DNA from: JBEKYD01 sp049509915
Lineage (GTDB): Bacteria > Acidobacteriota > Terriglobia > Bryobacterales > Bryobacteraceae
NCBI GenBank assembly: GCA_049509915.1
Contig: JBEKZL010000033.1
Coordinates: 1 to 46,673, forward strand
Length of the DNA: 46,673 bases
Direction of reading: 5' to 3'
Numbering within the stretch: position 1 is the first letter of the stretch; every line of letters starts with the position of its first letter. Of this stretch, positions 19,152 through 28,667 are shown piece after piece. The position numbers were made by a program, and so were the translations under genes. The notes under the pieces are model-generated. The model was not told the origin of the DNA and did not search any database. It saw only the letters and a program-made list of their open reading frames with translations.

Positions 19152-20651
19152 CTATGCCGCCGGAGTGACGGTGACGCGGTGCTCATGGCCGTTGAATTTC
19201 ACGTCGTAGATCATAGAACCCGCCGCGGTCTTGGCGCTTGCGGCCGGTTGCGGCGCCGGAGCTGTCTGGGCCTCCGGTTGCTTGCCCAGGTTCTTCGCCC
19301 CCTCCGCGCGCGTTCCGAAAAACTTCGTCGCCACCTGCGGGAACATGGCGTAGGTGAGCACGTCTTCATCCGACCCGTTGCAACCGTTCAACGCCAGCGC
19401 CGCCGTGCGCAGTTCCTGCCACTCCGGCTTCAACAGATCCGCCGGCCGGCAATCCACGATCGGCTTGCCGGTCTGCTTATTCGCCAACTCGATCACGTGG
19501 CGGTCGCGCCGCGCGATGGTTTCGCCGTAGTAGCCGAGCATCAGGTCGGCGAATTCGCCCGTCAGCACTTTGTAGCGGCCCATCATCACGTTGAATACCG
19601 CCTGCGTCCCCACGATCTGGCTGGATGGCGTCACCAGCGGCGGGTAGCCCGCGTCCTTGCGGACATTTGGCACTTCGAGCAGCACTTCTTTCAGACGGTC
19701 GGCCGCTTTTTGCTGTTTGAGCTGGCTCTCCATGTTGGAAAGCATCCCGCCCGGTATCTGGCTGGCGAAAATTTCCGTCTCCACGCCGGTGATGTTGGAG
19801 AGGAATTCCTTGTAGCGCGGTCGCACAGTATTGAAATAGTCCTTAATTTTGAGCAGGCGCGCCTTGTCCAGTTTCGTGTCGAAGCCCGTGCCCTCCAGCA
19901 TTTCCACCAAGCTTTCGGTGGGATTGTGCCCCGGGCCCAGGCTCAGCGAACTGATGGCCGTATCCACGCAATCCGCGCCCGCTTCAATGGCCTTCATCAA
20001 GCTCACCATGGTCACACCAGTGGTGGCATGCACATGTACGTGCACCCGTACGTCGCTGCCGCAGGTGTCCTTGATGCCCTTCACCAGTTCATAAGCCGCG
20101 TGCGGCTTCAGCAACGCAGCCATGTCTTTGATGCAGATCGAATCGCACCCCAGGTCGAGCAGCCGCTCGGCCATCTCGACGAAGCCTTCCACCGTATGCA
20201 GCGGGCTGACGGTGTAGCAGATCGTACCCTGAGCGTGCTTGCCAGCGCGGCGCACGGCTTCAATCGAGCGGCGCACATTGCGGATGTCGTTGAGCGCGTC
20301 GAACACGCGAAACACGTCCATGCCGTTTTCCGCCGCCTTCGCCACGAATCGGTCGACCACCGTATCTTCGTAGTGCCGGTAGCCGAGCAGATTCTGTCCC
20401 CGCAGTAGCATCTGCAGCCGCGTGTGCGGCATCAGTTTGCGAAACGTGCGCAAACGCTCCCACGGGTCTTCGTTCAGAAAACGGATGCAGGCATCGAAGG
20501 TTGCCCCGCCCCAGCACTCCACCGACCAGTAGCCGGCCTGGTCCAAATCCGCGCAGGCGGGTATCATATCTTCCATTGCCATGCGCGTCGCCATCAGGCT
20601 CTGGTGGGCATCGCGCAAGATTAGCTCGGTAACATCGATGGTTTTGGCCAT
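19152..20651 (-). CDS. Methylmalonyl-CoA carboxytransferase 5S subunit
   Basis: A 499-residue subunit that transfers the carboxyl group between carboxybiotin and pyruvate/oxaloacetate. N-terminal LRDAHQSLMATRMAMEDM supplies a metal-binding Asp (D14), IKDMAALLKP contains Lys175, the expected carbamylated metal ligand, and HVHATTG has the two metal His (206, 208). WSVECWGGAT, LRGQNLLGYRHY, SQIPGGMLSNMESQL and VTPSSQIVGTQAVFNVMMG match the Propionibacterium 5S protein closely as recalled. The C-terminal tail (MIYDVKFNGHEHRVTV) parallels the 1.3S-docking tail of that protein; there is no fused biotinyl domain, unlike pyruvate carboxylase. It is the first gene of the operon, with ribosome site AAAGGAC about 10 bases upstream. 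Confidence 0.93.
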   Translation of the reverse strand: MAKTIDVTELILRDAHQSLMATRMAMEDMIPACADLDQAGYWSVECWGGATFDACIRFLNEDPWERLRTFRKLMPHTRLQMLLRGQNLLGYRHYEDTVVDRFVAKAAENGMDVFRVFDALNDIRNVRRSIEAVRRAGKHAQGTICYTVSPLHTVEGFVEMAERLLDLGCDSICIKDMAALLKPHAAYELVKGIKDTCGSDVRVHVHVHATTGVTMVSLMKAIEAGADCVDTAISSLSLGPGHNPTESLVEMLEGTGFDTKLDKARLLKIKDYFNTVRPRYKEFLSNITGVETEIFASQIPGGMLSNMESQLKQQKAADRLKEVLLEVPNVRKDAGYPPLVTPSSQIVGTQAVFNVMMGRYKVLTGEFADLMLGYYGETIARRDRHVIELANKQTGKPIVDCRPADLLKPEWQELRTAALALNGCNGSDEDVLTYAMFPQVATKFFGTRAEGAKNLGKQPEAQTAPAPQPAASAKTAAGSMIYDVKFNGHEHRVTVTPAA

Positions 20652-21073
20652 TGGAGGGATCGTCCTTTTGAAAATCTAGTGATGCAAACCTCGTGCCGTG
20701 TCGAAAATCGCGGCAAGTGACTGGTTTTCCAAGGGAAGCGTCGCCGCTAGCGACAGAAATCCTGGGCCATATCGCCCAAAAGAAGGGCATTTAACCCTTT
20801 GATTTCTGTTAGTTATCAACAATATGTTGCATTTTCATACTACCCTGTCCGATTGCCGGGGTCAAGCCCCCGGCCGACTAGAAAGCCTTTCCGCTTGCGC
20901 CTGTCTCATATTCACCGGCATTTTCGTCGCCTGCCATTAGTTGTGTTGCCACTGGAATCAAAACTCTCAAAACTATGTTTGTCCCCTTCCCCGCAAATTC
21001 TACTGAGAGAACCAGAGCCGGCCCCCCACTTCCATCTTCCTGGGGTTCCGCACTTTATCGGGTCTTACAACCT
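20652..21073. other. Divergent control region of the transcarboxylase operon and comM
   Basis: No gene is seen. AT-rich DNA at 20795-20850 probably holds both promoters: on the minus strand TTGATA occurs near 20814-20819, but no convincing -10 sits at normal distance. The 20652-20752 part is the leader of the 5S gene with its ribosome site. A folded element lies at 20753-20809. Confidence 0.4.
20753..20809 (-). promoter_or_regulatory. Three-way-junction RNA element in the leader of the transcarboxylase operon
   Basis: ACAGAAATC (20753-20761) pairs perfectly with GATTTCTGT (20801-20809). Enclosed are two further perfect stems: TGGGC/GCCCA (20763-20767, 20774-20778) and AAGGG/CCCTT (20783-20787, 20795-20799). 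A third small stem GTCGC/GCGAC lies just downstream in the message (about 20739-20753). The element ends about 100 bases before the 5S start codon. No known riboswitch consensus, including the cobalamin box, is recognised. Confidence 0.45.
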
Positions 21074-22594
21074 ATGGCGCTCTTCAAGACGCAAAGCGCG
21101 GCCGTGTTCGGCATCGACGCCCACCTAATCGATATCGAGGTGGATATGTACGGATCCGGCTCGGCGCGCGATTTCGTGATGGTCGGCTTACCGGATATCG
21201 CCGTGAAGGAGAGTCGCGAGCGCATCAAATCGGCGCTCATGAACTCCGGTTTCGGCTACCCGCCGCGCTGCGTCACCATCAACCTGGCGCCCGCCAATCT
21301 GCGCAAAGAGGGCGCCGGTTTCGACCTGCCCATGGCAATGGGCGTACTTGGCGCGATGGGGATGGTGCGCGGGTTGGACCGGCACCTGATCGTGGGCGAG
21401 TTGTCGCTGGATGGCGCCATCCGCTCGGTGCGCGGCATGCTTTCGGTGGCCGTCTGTGCCCGCGACCGGGGCATTCCCAACCTGATCGTGCCTGTGGAGA
21501 ACGCCGCCGAAGCCGCCGTGGTCAAGGGCGTTAGCGTGTTCGGGGTGCGGCATCTCGCCGAGGTCGTGGCCCTGCTCACCCGCCCCGATCAGTTTCAGCC
21601 CACCCTGGCCGAAGTGGCCATCGAGGCCCCGCCCACCGCGTCCACTCCCGATTTCCGCGACGTCCGCGGCCAAGTCACCGCCAAACGCGCTCTCGAAGTC
21701 GCCGCAGCCGGCGCGCACAACGTGCTGATGATCGGGCCTCCCGGTTCCGGCAAAACCATGCTGGCCAAACGCCTGGCCGGAATCTTGCCGCCCTTAACCT
21801 TCGCCGAAGCCATAGAAACCACCAAGGTCCACAGTATCGCCGGAGTGCTTGGAAGCGGCGCCGGGCTGATGCGCGAGCGGCCGTTTCGCGCCCCGCACCA
21901 CACCATTTCGGACGCCGGCCTCACCGGCGGCGGCAGCGGTATGCCCCGCCCCGGCGAAGTCAGCCTGGCTCACAACGGCGTGCTGTTTCTCGATGAATTC
22001 CCCGAGTTTCCGCGCGACGTCCTGGAAATCCTGCGCCAGCCGCTCGAGGATGGAACCGTGACCATCGCCCGCGCCAACATGACGCTCTCGTTTCCGTCCA
22101 ACTTCATGCTCGTCGCTGCCATGAATCCCTGCCGCTGCGGCTTCTATGGCGACGCCACCCGCGAATGCCGCTGCACTCCCGCGCAGATCCAGCAATACCT
22201 CGGCAAAATCAGCGGCCCCCTGCTCGACCGCATCGATATCCACGTGGAAGTCCCCGCCGTTCCCTTTCAAGAGTTGCGCGGCGAAGCCAAAGCCGAACCG
22301 TCCTCGGCCATCCGCGACCGCGTCCTCCAGGCTCGCGCCGTGCAGCAAACCCGCGGCGGCACCAACGCCAGCATGCCTACCCGTTCCATCCGCAAACATT
22401 GCGCCCTGGACGATTCCGGCGAACGTACCCTGGAACTCGCCGTCCGCCGCATGTCCCTTTCGGCCCGCGCCCACGACCGCATCCTAAAAGTCGCCCGCAC
22501 CATCGCCGACATCGCCGGTTCGGAACTAATAGCCGCCAAGCATTTGGCCGAAGCGATCCAGTATCGGAGTTTGGATAGGAATTACTGGAATTGA
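21074..22594 (+). CDS. comM: ComM/YifB-family AAA+ protein (Mg-chelatase-like)
   Basis: A 506-residue protein. ComM is a hexameric helicase that promotes branch migration during natural transformation. The start ATG 21074 (MALFKTQSAAVFGIDA) matches the usual ComM N-terminus; a longer frame from 20975 lacks that support. Domains: N-terminal Lon-like S5 fold (about 1-180: VMVGLPDIAVKESRERIKSAL, NLAPANLRKEGAGFDLPMA), AAA+ core with Walker A GPPGSGKTM (about 217-225), Walker B GVLFLDEFPEF, AMNPCRCGFYGD with zinc-ligand cysteines, and the C-terminal Mg-chelatase helical domain ending in a HLAEAIQYR-type motif. It converges with the amidohydrolase gene. The genome is likely transformation-proficient only if com pilus genes exist elsewhere. 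Confidence 0.93.
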   Translation: MALFKTQSAAVFGIDAHLIDIEVDMYGSGSARDFVMVGLPDIAVKESRERIKSALMNSGFGYPPRCVTINLAPANLRKEGAGFDLPMAMGVLGAMGMVRGLDRHLIVGELSLDGAIRSVRGMLSVAVCARDRGIPNLIVPVENAAEAAVVKGVSVFGVRHLAEVVALLTRPDQFQPTLAEVAIEAPPTASTPDFRDVRGQVTAKRALEVAAAGAHNVLMIGPPGSGKTMLAKRLAGILPPLTFAEAIETTKVHSIAGVLGSGAGLMRERPFRAPHHTISDAGLTGGGSGMPRPGEVSLAHNGVLFLDEFPEFPRDVLEILRQPLEDGTVTIARANMTLSFPSNFMLVAAMNPCRCGFYGDATRECRCTPAQIQQYLGKISGPLLDRIDIHVEVPAVPFQELRGEAKAEPSSAIRDRVLQARAVQQTRGGTNASMPTRSIRKHCALDDSGERTLELAVRRMSLSARAHDRILKVARTIADIAGSELIAAKHLAEAIQYRSLDRNYWN

Positions 22595-22657
22595 TCCGGG
22601 TTGCCCGGCCCATCGCAGCCGACAGAACCGGTTCATGCGCTGGACGCGCCAAACCGG

Positions 22658-24013
22658 TCACTGCACTTCGTTCCTGATGATCTTTCCGCTTTTCATCACA
22701 AACTTCACGCGCTGAAGTTCGGTGATGTCAGCCAATGGGTCGCCCGAGACCGCGATCAGGTCGGCATACTTTCCTTTGTCGATGGACCCGATCCGGTCCT
22801 GCCATCCCAGCACCTCGGCGTTAATCGTGGTTCCAGCTTGGATGGCTCGCACCGGGCTCATGCCGGCGCGCTTCACCAGCGCTTCAAAGTCGAGCGCCTG
22901 CGTTCCGTGGGCGTACGTGGAACCGTCGGCGCCGCTGCCCATCATGAGTTTTAGTCCTTTGGTGGCGGCGGCCATGGTTACGGCCCTCTCGAAGATGGGA
23001 ATCATGCGATACTTACCGCCGGTGTTCTTGGCATCGTTATCGTCCATGTACGGTTCGAGGTAACGCACAAAGGTCGGATCGTAAAAGAGGCCCTTTTGGA
23101 CCATCATCTCCGCTTGCTCCCGATCCAGACCGAACGCGTGTTCAATGGTGTCACAGCCGGCGGTGATGGCGTTCTTCTGACCCTCGCCGCCCATCACGTG
23201 GCAGGCCGCCTTCTTGCCGAGGCGATGCGTTTCGTCGATCAGAGCCTGTAAGACAGGCATCGGATAGGTCAGCTGATACTTCGCCGCGCCGGTGGCAGTG
23301 AAAGAATAATCGCCCGTCGGATAGAGTTTGATCCAGTCCGCGCCACGCCCTATCTGCTCGCGTACCGCCGCGCGCGCATCCTCGACGGAGCGGACTATCT
23401 GGCCATCGAGCGGGTTATCCGGGGCGGCGGGTCTCGCTGGGGTGGCTCCCCAAACGATGCCCCGCGTGGAGACCTGATATCGCGGCCCCTCGATGCGTCC
23501 CTGATTGATCGCGTCGCGGATCGCAACATCGGCATAGCCATTGCCGTGGGAACTCATGTCGCGCTCGGCGGTGAAGCCCGCCCGCAAATCCGCCTGCCCG
23601 TTCTGAACGGCGATCAAGACGGCCATTTCCGTGGTTTCGTTGCGCCGCCGCGAGTTGAACATGTGTTCGTGCGCGTCGATCAATCCGGGTAGCACGGTGG
23701 CTTGGCCGAGGTCGATCACCTGTGCTCCAACCGGAATTCCGATCTGCGATTGCGGTCCGACTTCGGTGATGCGCTCGCCCGAGAGAATCACCAATTGGTT
23801 CGTCAGAATCTCTCCGCTCTTGCTGTCGAACAGACGGCCGGCGCGGATCGCAATCACACGCGCCGGAGGAGGGCACTGCAGGATGCCGCCCTCGGGACCG
23901 AGGCACGGGGTGGGACCTGCGCCTCGCCAGTTTGCCGGGTGGGCCTGCGCCCAAGTCCCGGGCGGACACAGCGACACCGCCAGAATTATGGTCAAGATGG
24001 ATCTACGCTGCAT
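22658..24013 (-). CDS. Secreted amidohydrolase (imidazolonepropionase/prolidase-like)
   Basis: The start is placed at ATG 24013 (or its neighbour 24016) because GGAGG lies 4-7 bases upstream and a signal peptide follows (MQRRSILTIILAVSLCPPG, cleavage near AQA). The product of about 451 residues is a metal-dependent amidohydrolase: metal motif GLIDAHEHM (about residue 125), ACHVMGGEG and EHAFGLDR with further His ligands, MGSGADGS with the late-barrel Asp, and a C-terminal DLIAVSGDPLADI typical of the family. Secreted members often cleave dipeptides or cyclic amides. A Cys pair (PCLGPEGGILQCPPP) just after the signal peptide is unusual. The substrate is unknown. It diverges from the esterase gene. 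Confidence 0.85.
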   Translation of the reverse strand: MQRRSILTIILAVSLCPPGTWAQAHPANWRGAGPTPCLGPEGGILQCPPPARVIAIRAGRLFDSKSGEILTNQLVILSGERITEVGPQSQIGIPVGAQVIDLGQATVLPGLIDAHEHMFNSRRRNETTEMAVLIAVQNGQADLRAGFTAERDMSSHGNGYADVAIRDAINQGRIEGPRYQVSTRGIVWGATPARPAAPDNPLDGQIVRSVEDARAAVREQIGRGADWIKLYPTGDYSFTATGAAKYQLTYPMPVLQALIDETHRLGKKAACHVMGGEGQKNAITAGCDTIEHAFGLDREQAEMMVQKGLFYDPTFVRYLEPYMDDNDAKNTGGKYRMIPIFERAVTMAAATKGLKLMMGSGADGSTYAHGTQALDFEALVKRAGMSPVRAIQAGTTINAEVLGWQDRIGSIDKGKYADLIAVSGDPLADITELQRVKFVMKSGKIIRNEVQ

Positions 24014-24165
24014 CATGCGTCCTCCGCAAACGGGAAAGATAATTGTAATCCGCATCAGGTCGTATTCAGGACCGTTTAGTTTCAGCTGGAGATGGTTCAT
24101 TTCATCTGGACGCTTGACAGTCCTGCACCGCGGCGCAATCATAGCCACGGAGGTTGTGTCGAACC
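24014..24165. other. Divergent promoter region of amidohydrolase and carboxylesterase
   Basis: A 152-base gap between two diverging genes of secreted hydrolases. GGAGG at each end serves as ribosome site (minus side near 24021, plus side 24149-24153). No clear promoter hexamers or operator were picked out. Confidence 0.4.
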
Positions 24166-25860
24166 ATGCCGGAGCGCTCCATCGCTACGCCGGGTCTGAA
24201 CCGTCGCAATTTCCTGCAGCGCGCTTCCGCGGCGGCCCTTTTCGCGAGCATCCCGATCCAACAGTCCAGAGGAGAGAAGCGCACGCTCGTAGGCGCGGAG
24301 ACCAACTGCGGAAAGATTCACGGATTCGAAAGCCGCGGGATCAAGGTTTTCAAAGGGATTCCTTACGGTGCGAGTACCGCCGGCGCGCACCGGTTCATGC
24401 CGCCGGTCGATCCTGCGCCCTGGACTGGCGTCCGCGACGCGCTGGAATACGGCCATAGCGCTCCACAGCGCGACCCATGCCCTCCGCCTGCGGCGCCGCG
24501 AGACCTCGCCGCTCAAAAACCGGCGCCCGGACCTTCGATCTTCACCGCATTAGGCGTACCGGGAGGGAGTTCGCCTAGTGAAGGCGAGGACTGCCTCTTT
24601 TTGAACGTCTGGACGCCGGCCGTTCACGATGGCCGGAAGCGGCCGGTGATGCTCTGGCTGCATGGCGGCGGTTTTGGCTCGGGTTCAGGATCCTCACTGA
24701 GTAATGACGGGACCAATCTGGCATTACGCGGAGACGTGGTGGTGGTCACCGTGAATCATCGCCTCAACGTTTTGGGATTTGCGAACTTCAGCGAGTTCAG
24801 CGCAGACTTCGCGGCATCCGGCGACGCCGGCATGCTGGACATCGTCCATGCGCTCAAATGGGTGCGCGCGAACATCGCGCAATTTGGCGGCGATCCCAAT
24901 ACGGTGATGATTTTCGGGCAGTCCGGCGGCGGACGAAAATGCGAGACGCTCCTCGCCATGCCGTCTGCCAAGGGGTTGTTTCATCGCGCCACGATTGAAA
25001 GCGGCGTCGCCATTCAGGTGGTCAGCCGCGACACCGCAATCCGCCTGGCGGAGCAATTGCTCGCCAAACTCGGGATTCCCAAAGCGGAAGTTCACGAAGT
25101 CCAGAATGTCCCGCTGGAACGGATCATGGCGGCCTCTTTCGCCGTCCTTCGGGAAGCCGGTCAGATCGATCAGAATGTGGCGGGATTCGCGCCCACAGTC
25201 GACGGCAAGATCCTGCCGCAGCATCCTTTCCACCCGGCGGCGTCGCCGGAGTCGGCCGATGTGCCGGTGATGATCGGCTCGACCCGCACGGAATGGACGG
25301 GCCTGACCACCGATGTCGCCCTCTTTCGATTGGACGAGGATGGCATGCGTGCGCAGGTGAAAGAAATGCTCGGCGATCAATCGCCGGCGATGATCGACTT
25401 GTATCGCAAGTCCAACCCCGGCGCCACAGCCTCCGATATCTTCTTTCTGATCGCCAGCGACTACCACTACGTTGCACCCACCATGAAGATCGCCGAACGG
25501 CGCGCAGCGCTGGGAAAGGCGCCGGTGTATCAGTACTACTTCACCTGGGCGACTCCCGTGCAGGGCGGCGCACTGAGAACGCCGCATAACATGGAGATCC
25601 CGTTCGCTTTTGACAACGTCCAGATCTCCGCCAAGTTGACGGGCGGAGGCCCGGAAGCCGTGGCCCTCGCGGATAAAGTCAGCGATGCCTGGATCGCGTT
25701 CGCGCGGACGGGGAATCCCAATACTCCGAAGTTACCGCACTGGCCCGAGTTCACCGCCAAGGATCGCGCCACGATGGTGATCGACAACGTCAGCAAAGTG
25801 GTCAACGATCCGTTGCGGGAGCGGCGCATCGCGATGTTCCGCGCTCTGCATCTGGCCTGA
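24166..25860 (+). CDS. Type B carboxylesterase, Tat-exported
   Basis: A 564-residue alpha/beta-hydrolase of the carboxylesterase/para-nitrobenzyl esterase family. ATG 24166 (MPERSIATPG) is taken as start, 12 bases after GGAGG; a TTG at 24154 in frame is less likely. The N-terminus has a twin-arginine signal NRRNFLQRASAAALFAS, so it is exported folded. Family motifs: GIPYGAS, EDCLFLNVWTP with the conserved disulfide-position Cys, the oxyanion HGGGF, and the nucleophile elbow GQSGGGR with Ser253. The late Glu/His (HNMEIPFAF) region fits the catalytic His. GQSGGG has an extra glycine relative to the common GESAGG. Substrate unknown. Confidence 0.9.
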   Translation: MPERSIATPGLNRRNFLQRASAAALFASIPIQQSRGEKRTLVGAETNCGKIHGFESRGIKVFKGIPYGASTAGAHRFMPPVDPAPWTGVRDALEYGHSAPQRDPCPPPAAPRDLAAQKPAPGPSIFTALGVPGGSSPSEGEDCLFLNVWTPAVHDGRKRPVMLWLHGGGFGSGSGSSLSNDGTNLALRGDVVVVTVNHRLNVLGFANFSEFSADFAASGDAGMLDIVHALKWVRANIAQFGGDPNTVMIFGQSGGGRKCETLLAMPSAKGLFHRATIESGVAIQVVSRDTAIRLAEQLLAKLGIPKAEVHEVQNVPLERIMAASFAVLREAGQIDQNVAGFAPTVDGKILPQHPFHPAASPESADVPVMIGSTRTEWTGLTTDVALFRLDEDGMRAQVKEMLGDQSPAMIDLYRKSNPGATASDIFFLIASDYHYVAPTMKIAERRAALGKAPVYQYYFTWATPVQGGALRTPHNMEIPFAFDNVQISAKLTGGGPEAVALADKVSDAWIAFARTGNPNTPKLPHWPEFTAKDRATMVIDNVSKVVNDPLRERRIAMFRALHLA

Positions 25861-25865
25861 TATGG

Positions 25866-26108
25866 CGCCGCGGCTCGAAGTTCCGTCCCGTGCGGCTACC
25901 GGCCCTGCAAGCCGCCAAAGTCGATCTCTACGCTGCATTTCGGGAGTCGGGCCTGAGAAAAACGGAGTTTGCGGGGCGGATTGACATACCCAAGACGCAC
26001 ATCGAGCGCTTGTTTTCCCTGAGGCATCACTCGCGGCTGGACCACATCGAGTCGGCATTCGCTGCACTCGGCAAGCGTCTACACTTCGAAGTGCGAAACG
26101 CAGCGTGA
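25866..26108 (+). pseudogene. hicB: HicB antitoxin, C-terminal half only (relic)
   Basis: Translation in the frame of GTG 25890 gives KFRPVRLPALQAAKVDLYAAF, then RESGLRKTEFAGRI, LFSLRHHSRLDHIESAFAALG and KRLHFEVRNAA, the DNA-binding C-terminal part of HicB antitoxins. The N-terminal RNase-H-like half and any HicA toxin are missing; the frame upstream is already esterase sequence and there is no ribosome site. A HicB N-terminal relic occurs separately at 39661. It could still make a small DNA-binding protein from GTG 25890, but decay is more likely. Confidence 0.65.
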
Positions 26109-26210
26109 GGCGCCACCCCACCTCCACCAGTTCCAACCCCTGCACGTCCGTCCGCGCGATATCTGTCACCCGGGCCCAGTGGCTCCCTCAGGCGACGCGA
26201 ATCCAAGAGG

Positions 26211-28667
26211 TTATAACAAGCCAACTTTAGCAAGCAGCTCACGGATGGCCGGGTCATGGTCTTGTTTGTATAAATCGCGGACCTCGTTGATCAATGCCGA
26301 CAGCCCGGCAAGCTGGGACCGGTCTTGCACGATCACAATCGCGGTGGAAATGAGCGCTCGCGCCAGGAGTTGCCGAAAAGTCGGATCGCCGGGGAACTTC
26401 CGGCAAAGGAGCCGCAGTTCATCGGTGATCGAACTGAATTCGGAGAACAGGGCTGCTCTGTGGCAGACGCCGAACAAATCGAGCAGCGCCTCCGCGAACC
26501 AACGGGCGATGTCCGCTTCTGCAGGGTGAAGATGGTGAAAGCGCCTCAGTTCCTCTGAAACTTCCCTGATTGCGTCCAACGATCCGGACTCTCTCAACAA
26601 CACAGAGCGATTGTACAGAGCCTGCGCCAGGACTTTGAGAAGCGCCGTCTCCTGTGGGTGCTCTCGCTGAAGGTGGCGCAAAGACGCGATCGTCTGGCCG
26701 GACTTGACCGTGTGCCCGCCGGATTCCAGTTGGAGGCAGTAGTTCCCCAGCGCCTTTGCGAACGTCTCGCGGAGCTCCGCGTCGTCCGGATGCTCCGCCT
26801 GGAGTTCTGCCAGCTCCTTAATCCGTTCTCCGGATTCGGCAAGATTGCCACCGCCGCCGAGATAGTAGCAATAGCCGCCGATGGAATTCACTAAGCCGCT
26901 AAGCAGTTTCCGGTCTTCGGGAAATTGCCGATGCAATTGCCGCAGTTCATCGATCAACGGAAGCTGTGCCTTCGATCCTCCGCTATTTATTAGACGTTGC
27001 GCATATGTGAGCATCGCGTCCACCAGCGCTTCTCGGACGTGCTCGTCGCCGGGACATTGCCGGTAGAGAGACCTCGCCGTGGCGGTCAGCGCAGTCAGTT
27101 CATCCAGGCTGCCGGCGCCTGCGAGAAAACGCCCCCACGTGTGGAATATCTGCGCCAGAAGTTTGCGAATCAGCACGTCGTTTGGATACTCTTTCCCCAG
27201 TTCCATCAACCGATCAAGCTGTCTGGCGGATTCCCGCGTGCGGCCCGCGCCCTGAGAAATGTACCAAGCCATGCCGAGCGCGCTCGCAAACGTTCCAGGG
27301 ATAGTCGGATCGTCGGGATATCGTTGGAGCAGGCGGGCCTCCTCCTCGACAAACGCGAAGGCTTGATCCGTTTGTCCGGCCAGCGCCAGCGCATCGCAGT
27401 GATGTTTAAGGACGCTCGACAGAGCTCCGGGAAGCACAAGATCCTCCGGATAGCGCTCCTGCAATTCGCGCATTTCCCGCAGTGCTGTGGTGGCTATTTC
27501 GAGTTGTCCGTTCTCGGCCGCTTTCGCGTGCCGGTCGCGGAGGGATCGCGCTTGTTCCACAAGGGCTTCCGCTAAAGCGTTGTCTTCCGGCGGCGGCTGC
27601 TCCGGATCGTCTATAGCACCGGACGACTTGGCCAGATCAGCTTCACCTATAAGCCAAGACCGGTCTTGCCTCATGGCGGAGCTCTGCCGACGCCGAACCC
27701 TCTCCAACCGTTTGAAGTACTTCTGTCCCTCCGGAGTTCGCAGGAAGTTCATTTCCTCAATGCGCCTCTTGACAGCATCGGCGCCCGACACGGCGAACAT
27801 CGCGGCGATCATGTAGTGTTGAAGGCAATCGTCGGTAAGCCACACCTTAAGACCCGGCCGATTCTCGCCGCACCACCCCTCGATCCAATCCCTGACATAG
27901 CTGGCCATCCGCAGATCGCGCGGCGGATGGCCAAGCGTGTAGACGTCCGTTTCGTTGGCCGCTGCCGCCGGGGACGATTCGAAAAACGCCGTCACGGCGA
28001 CAAGAAACAGTCCAAGGAGTTCATCGTCAGAGATCGTTCTGTCGAGCCGCAGCATTCCCGGCACGGAGTCCTGAGCGCGAAACTGGTGGTTGAGCAAGTA
28101 CCATACAGCCAGAGAGTCCGCGTGGAGTTCCTGGGCCTGTCTTTCCAACGCCGTCGTCTTAGCCTTGTCGAGCGCCTCTGTCCATATGCTGAATGCGCCC
28201 TCGGATGATCCCGCTCCCACATGGCCCAGAATATGATGGGCGAACTCGTGCAACGTCAGGAAGCTGAGTTGGAATAGAAACAGAGCCGTGCTGAGGCCTT
28301 CTTGCTGTGGCGGTTCGAGGGTCGGAAGACCGAGCAGCGAGACAACCGAAGACGATTTGCTAAGGAGCTCCGAAGTCCGCAGCAACAGTTGAGCCATGGG
28401 AATCGTGACGATGATGAATCGGTGTTCTTCGTATTGAAAGGCGATCGCATTCGGAGAATCGCTGCCCATGTAATCGAAATGAAATGGCCGAGCGCTCTTT
28501 TCGAAAGAACCATTTCGGGCAAGAGCGGTGTCGAGCAACCTCTGGGTGTGCGCCAGGGAATCGCGCAATCGCGGCTCCAGATGCTTCACCGGTGCCGGAT
28601 ATACATAGCCGGTAGGCAGCTTACGGCCGCGGAACAGATTGAGCAGGCTGTCCTCGGGGCGTCCCAT
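26211..28667 (-). CDS. HExxH metallopeptidase fused to helical repeats (probable conflict-system effector)
   Basis: An 818-residue cytoplasmic protein. Residues 1 to about 340 form a zincin-like domain: LTLHEFAHHILGH (H140, E141, H144, with H148 nearby) is a textbook HExxH site, and QAQELHADSLAVW about 40 residues later resembles the third-ligand ExxxAD helix of M48-like peptidases. Residues about 370-818 are eight or nine helical TPR-like repeats of about 50 residues; each ends with a P-x-D/E turn (YPEDLVLPGAL, YPDDPTIPGTF, YPNDVLIRKLL, FPEDRKLLSGL, HPDDAELRETF, FPGDPTFRQLL). No signal peptide is present. Its ATG touches the stop of the EACC1-like gene (TAGATG), so the two are coupled. The protease target is unknown; the function is inferred from domain pairing. 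Confidence 0.75.
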   Translation of the reverse strand: MGRPEDSLLNLFRGRKLPTGYVYPAPVKHLEPRLRDSLAHTQRLLDTALARNGSFEKSARPFHFDYMGSDSPNAIAFQYEEHRFIIVTIPMAQLLLRTSELLSKSSSVVSLLGLPTLEPPQQEGLSTALFLFQLSFLTLHEFAHHILGHVGAGSSEGAFSIWTEALDKAKTTALERQAQELHADSLAVWYLLNHQFRAQDSVPGMLRLDRTISDDELLGLFLVAVTAFFESSPAAAANETDVYTLGHPPRDLRMASYVRDWIEGWCGENRPGLKVWLTDDCLQHYMIAAMFAVSGADAVKRRIEEMNFLRTPEGQKYFKRLERVRRRQSSAMRQDRSWLIGEADLAKSSGAIDDPEQPPPEDNALAEALVEQARSLRDRHAKAAENGQLEIATTALREMRELQERYPEDLVLPGALSSVLKHHCDALALAGQTDQAFAFVEEEARLLQRYPDDPTIPGTFASALGMAWYISQGAGRTRESARQLDRLMELGKEYPNDVLIRKLLAQIFHTWGRFLAGAGSLDELTALTATARSLYRQCPGDEHVREALVDAMLTYAQRLINSGGSKAQLPLIDELRQLHRQFPEDRKLLSGLVNSIGGYCYYLGGGGNLAESGERIKELAELQAEHPDDAELRETFAKALGNYCLQLESGGHTVKSGQTIASLRHLQREHPQETALLKVLAQALYNRSVLLRESGSLDAIREVSEELRRFHHLHPAEADIARWFAEALLDLFGVCHRAALFSEFSSITDELRLLCRKFPGDPTFRQLLARALISTAIVIVQDRSQLAGLSALINEVRDLYKQDHDPAIRELLAKVGLL

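Noticed and set aside
16769..20651. Sodium-pumping methylmalonyl-CoA or oxaloacetate decarboxylase
   Set aside because: No multi-helix beta subunit and no membrane helix in the small subunit. The 5S-type protein with a docking tail and separate carrier fits transcarboxylase better.
20652..20975. Cobalamin riboswitch upstream of the mutase operon
   Set aside because: The B12-box consensus and the GCCACTG-type core were not found on the minus strand. The structured leader does not match that fold.
20799..21128. Plus-strand frame of 109 codons before comM
   Set aside because: Low-complexity Pro/Ser/Arg composition, overlaps the comM start in another frame, no ribosome site.
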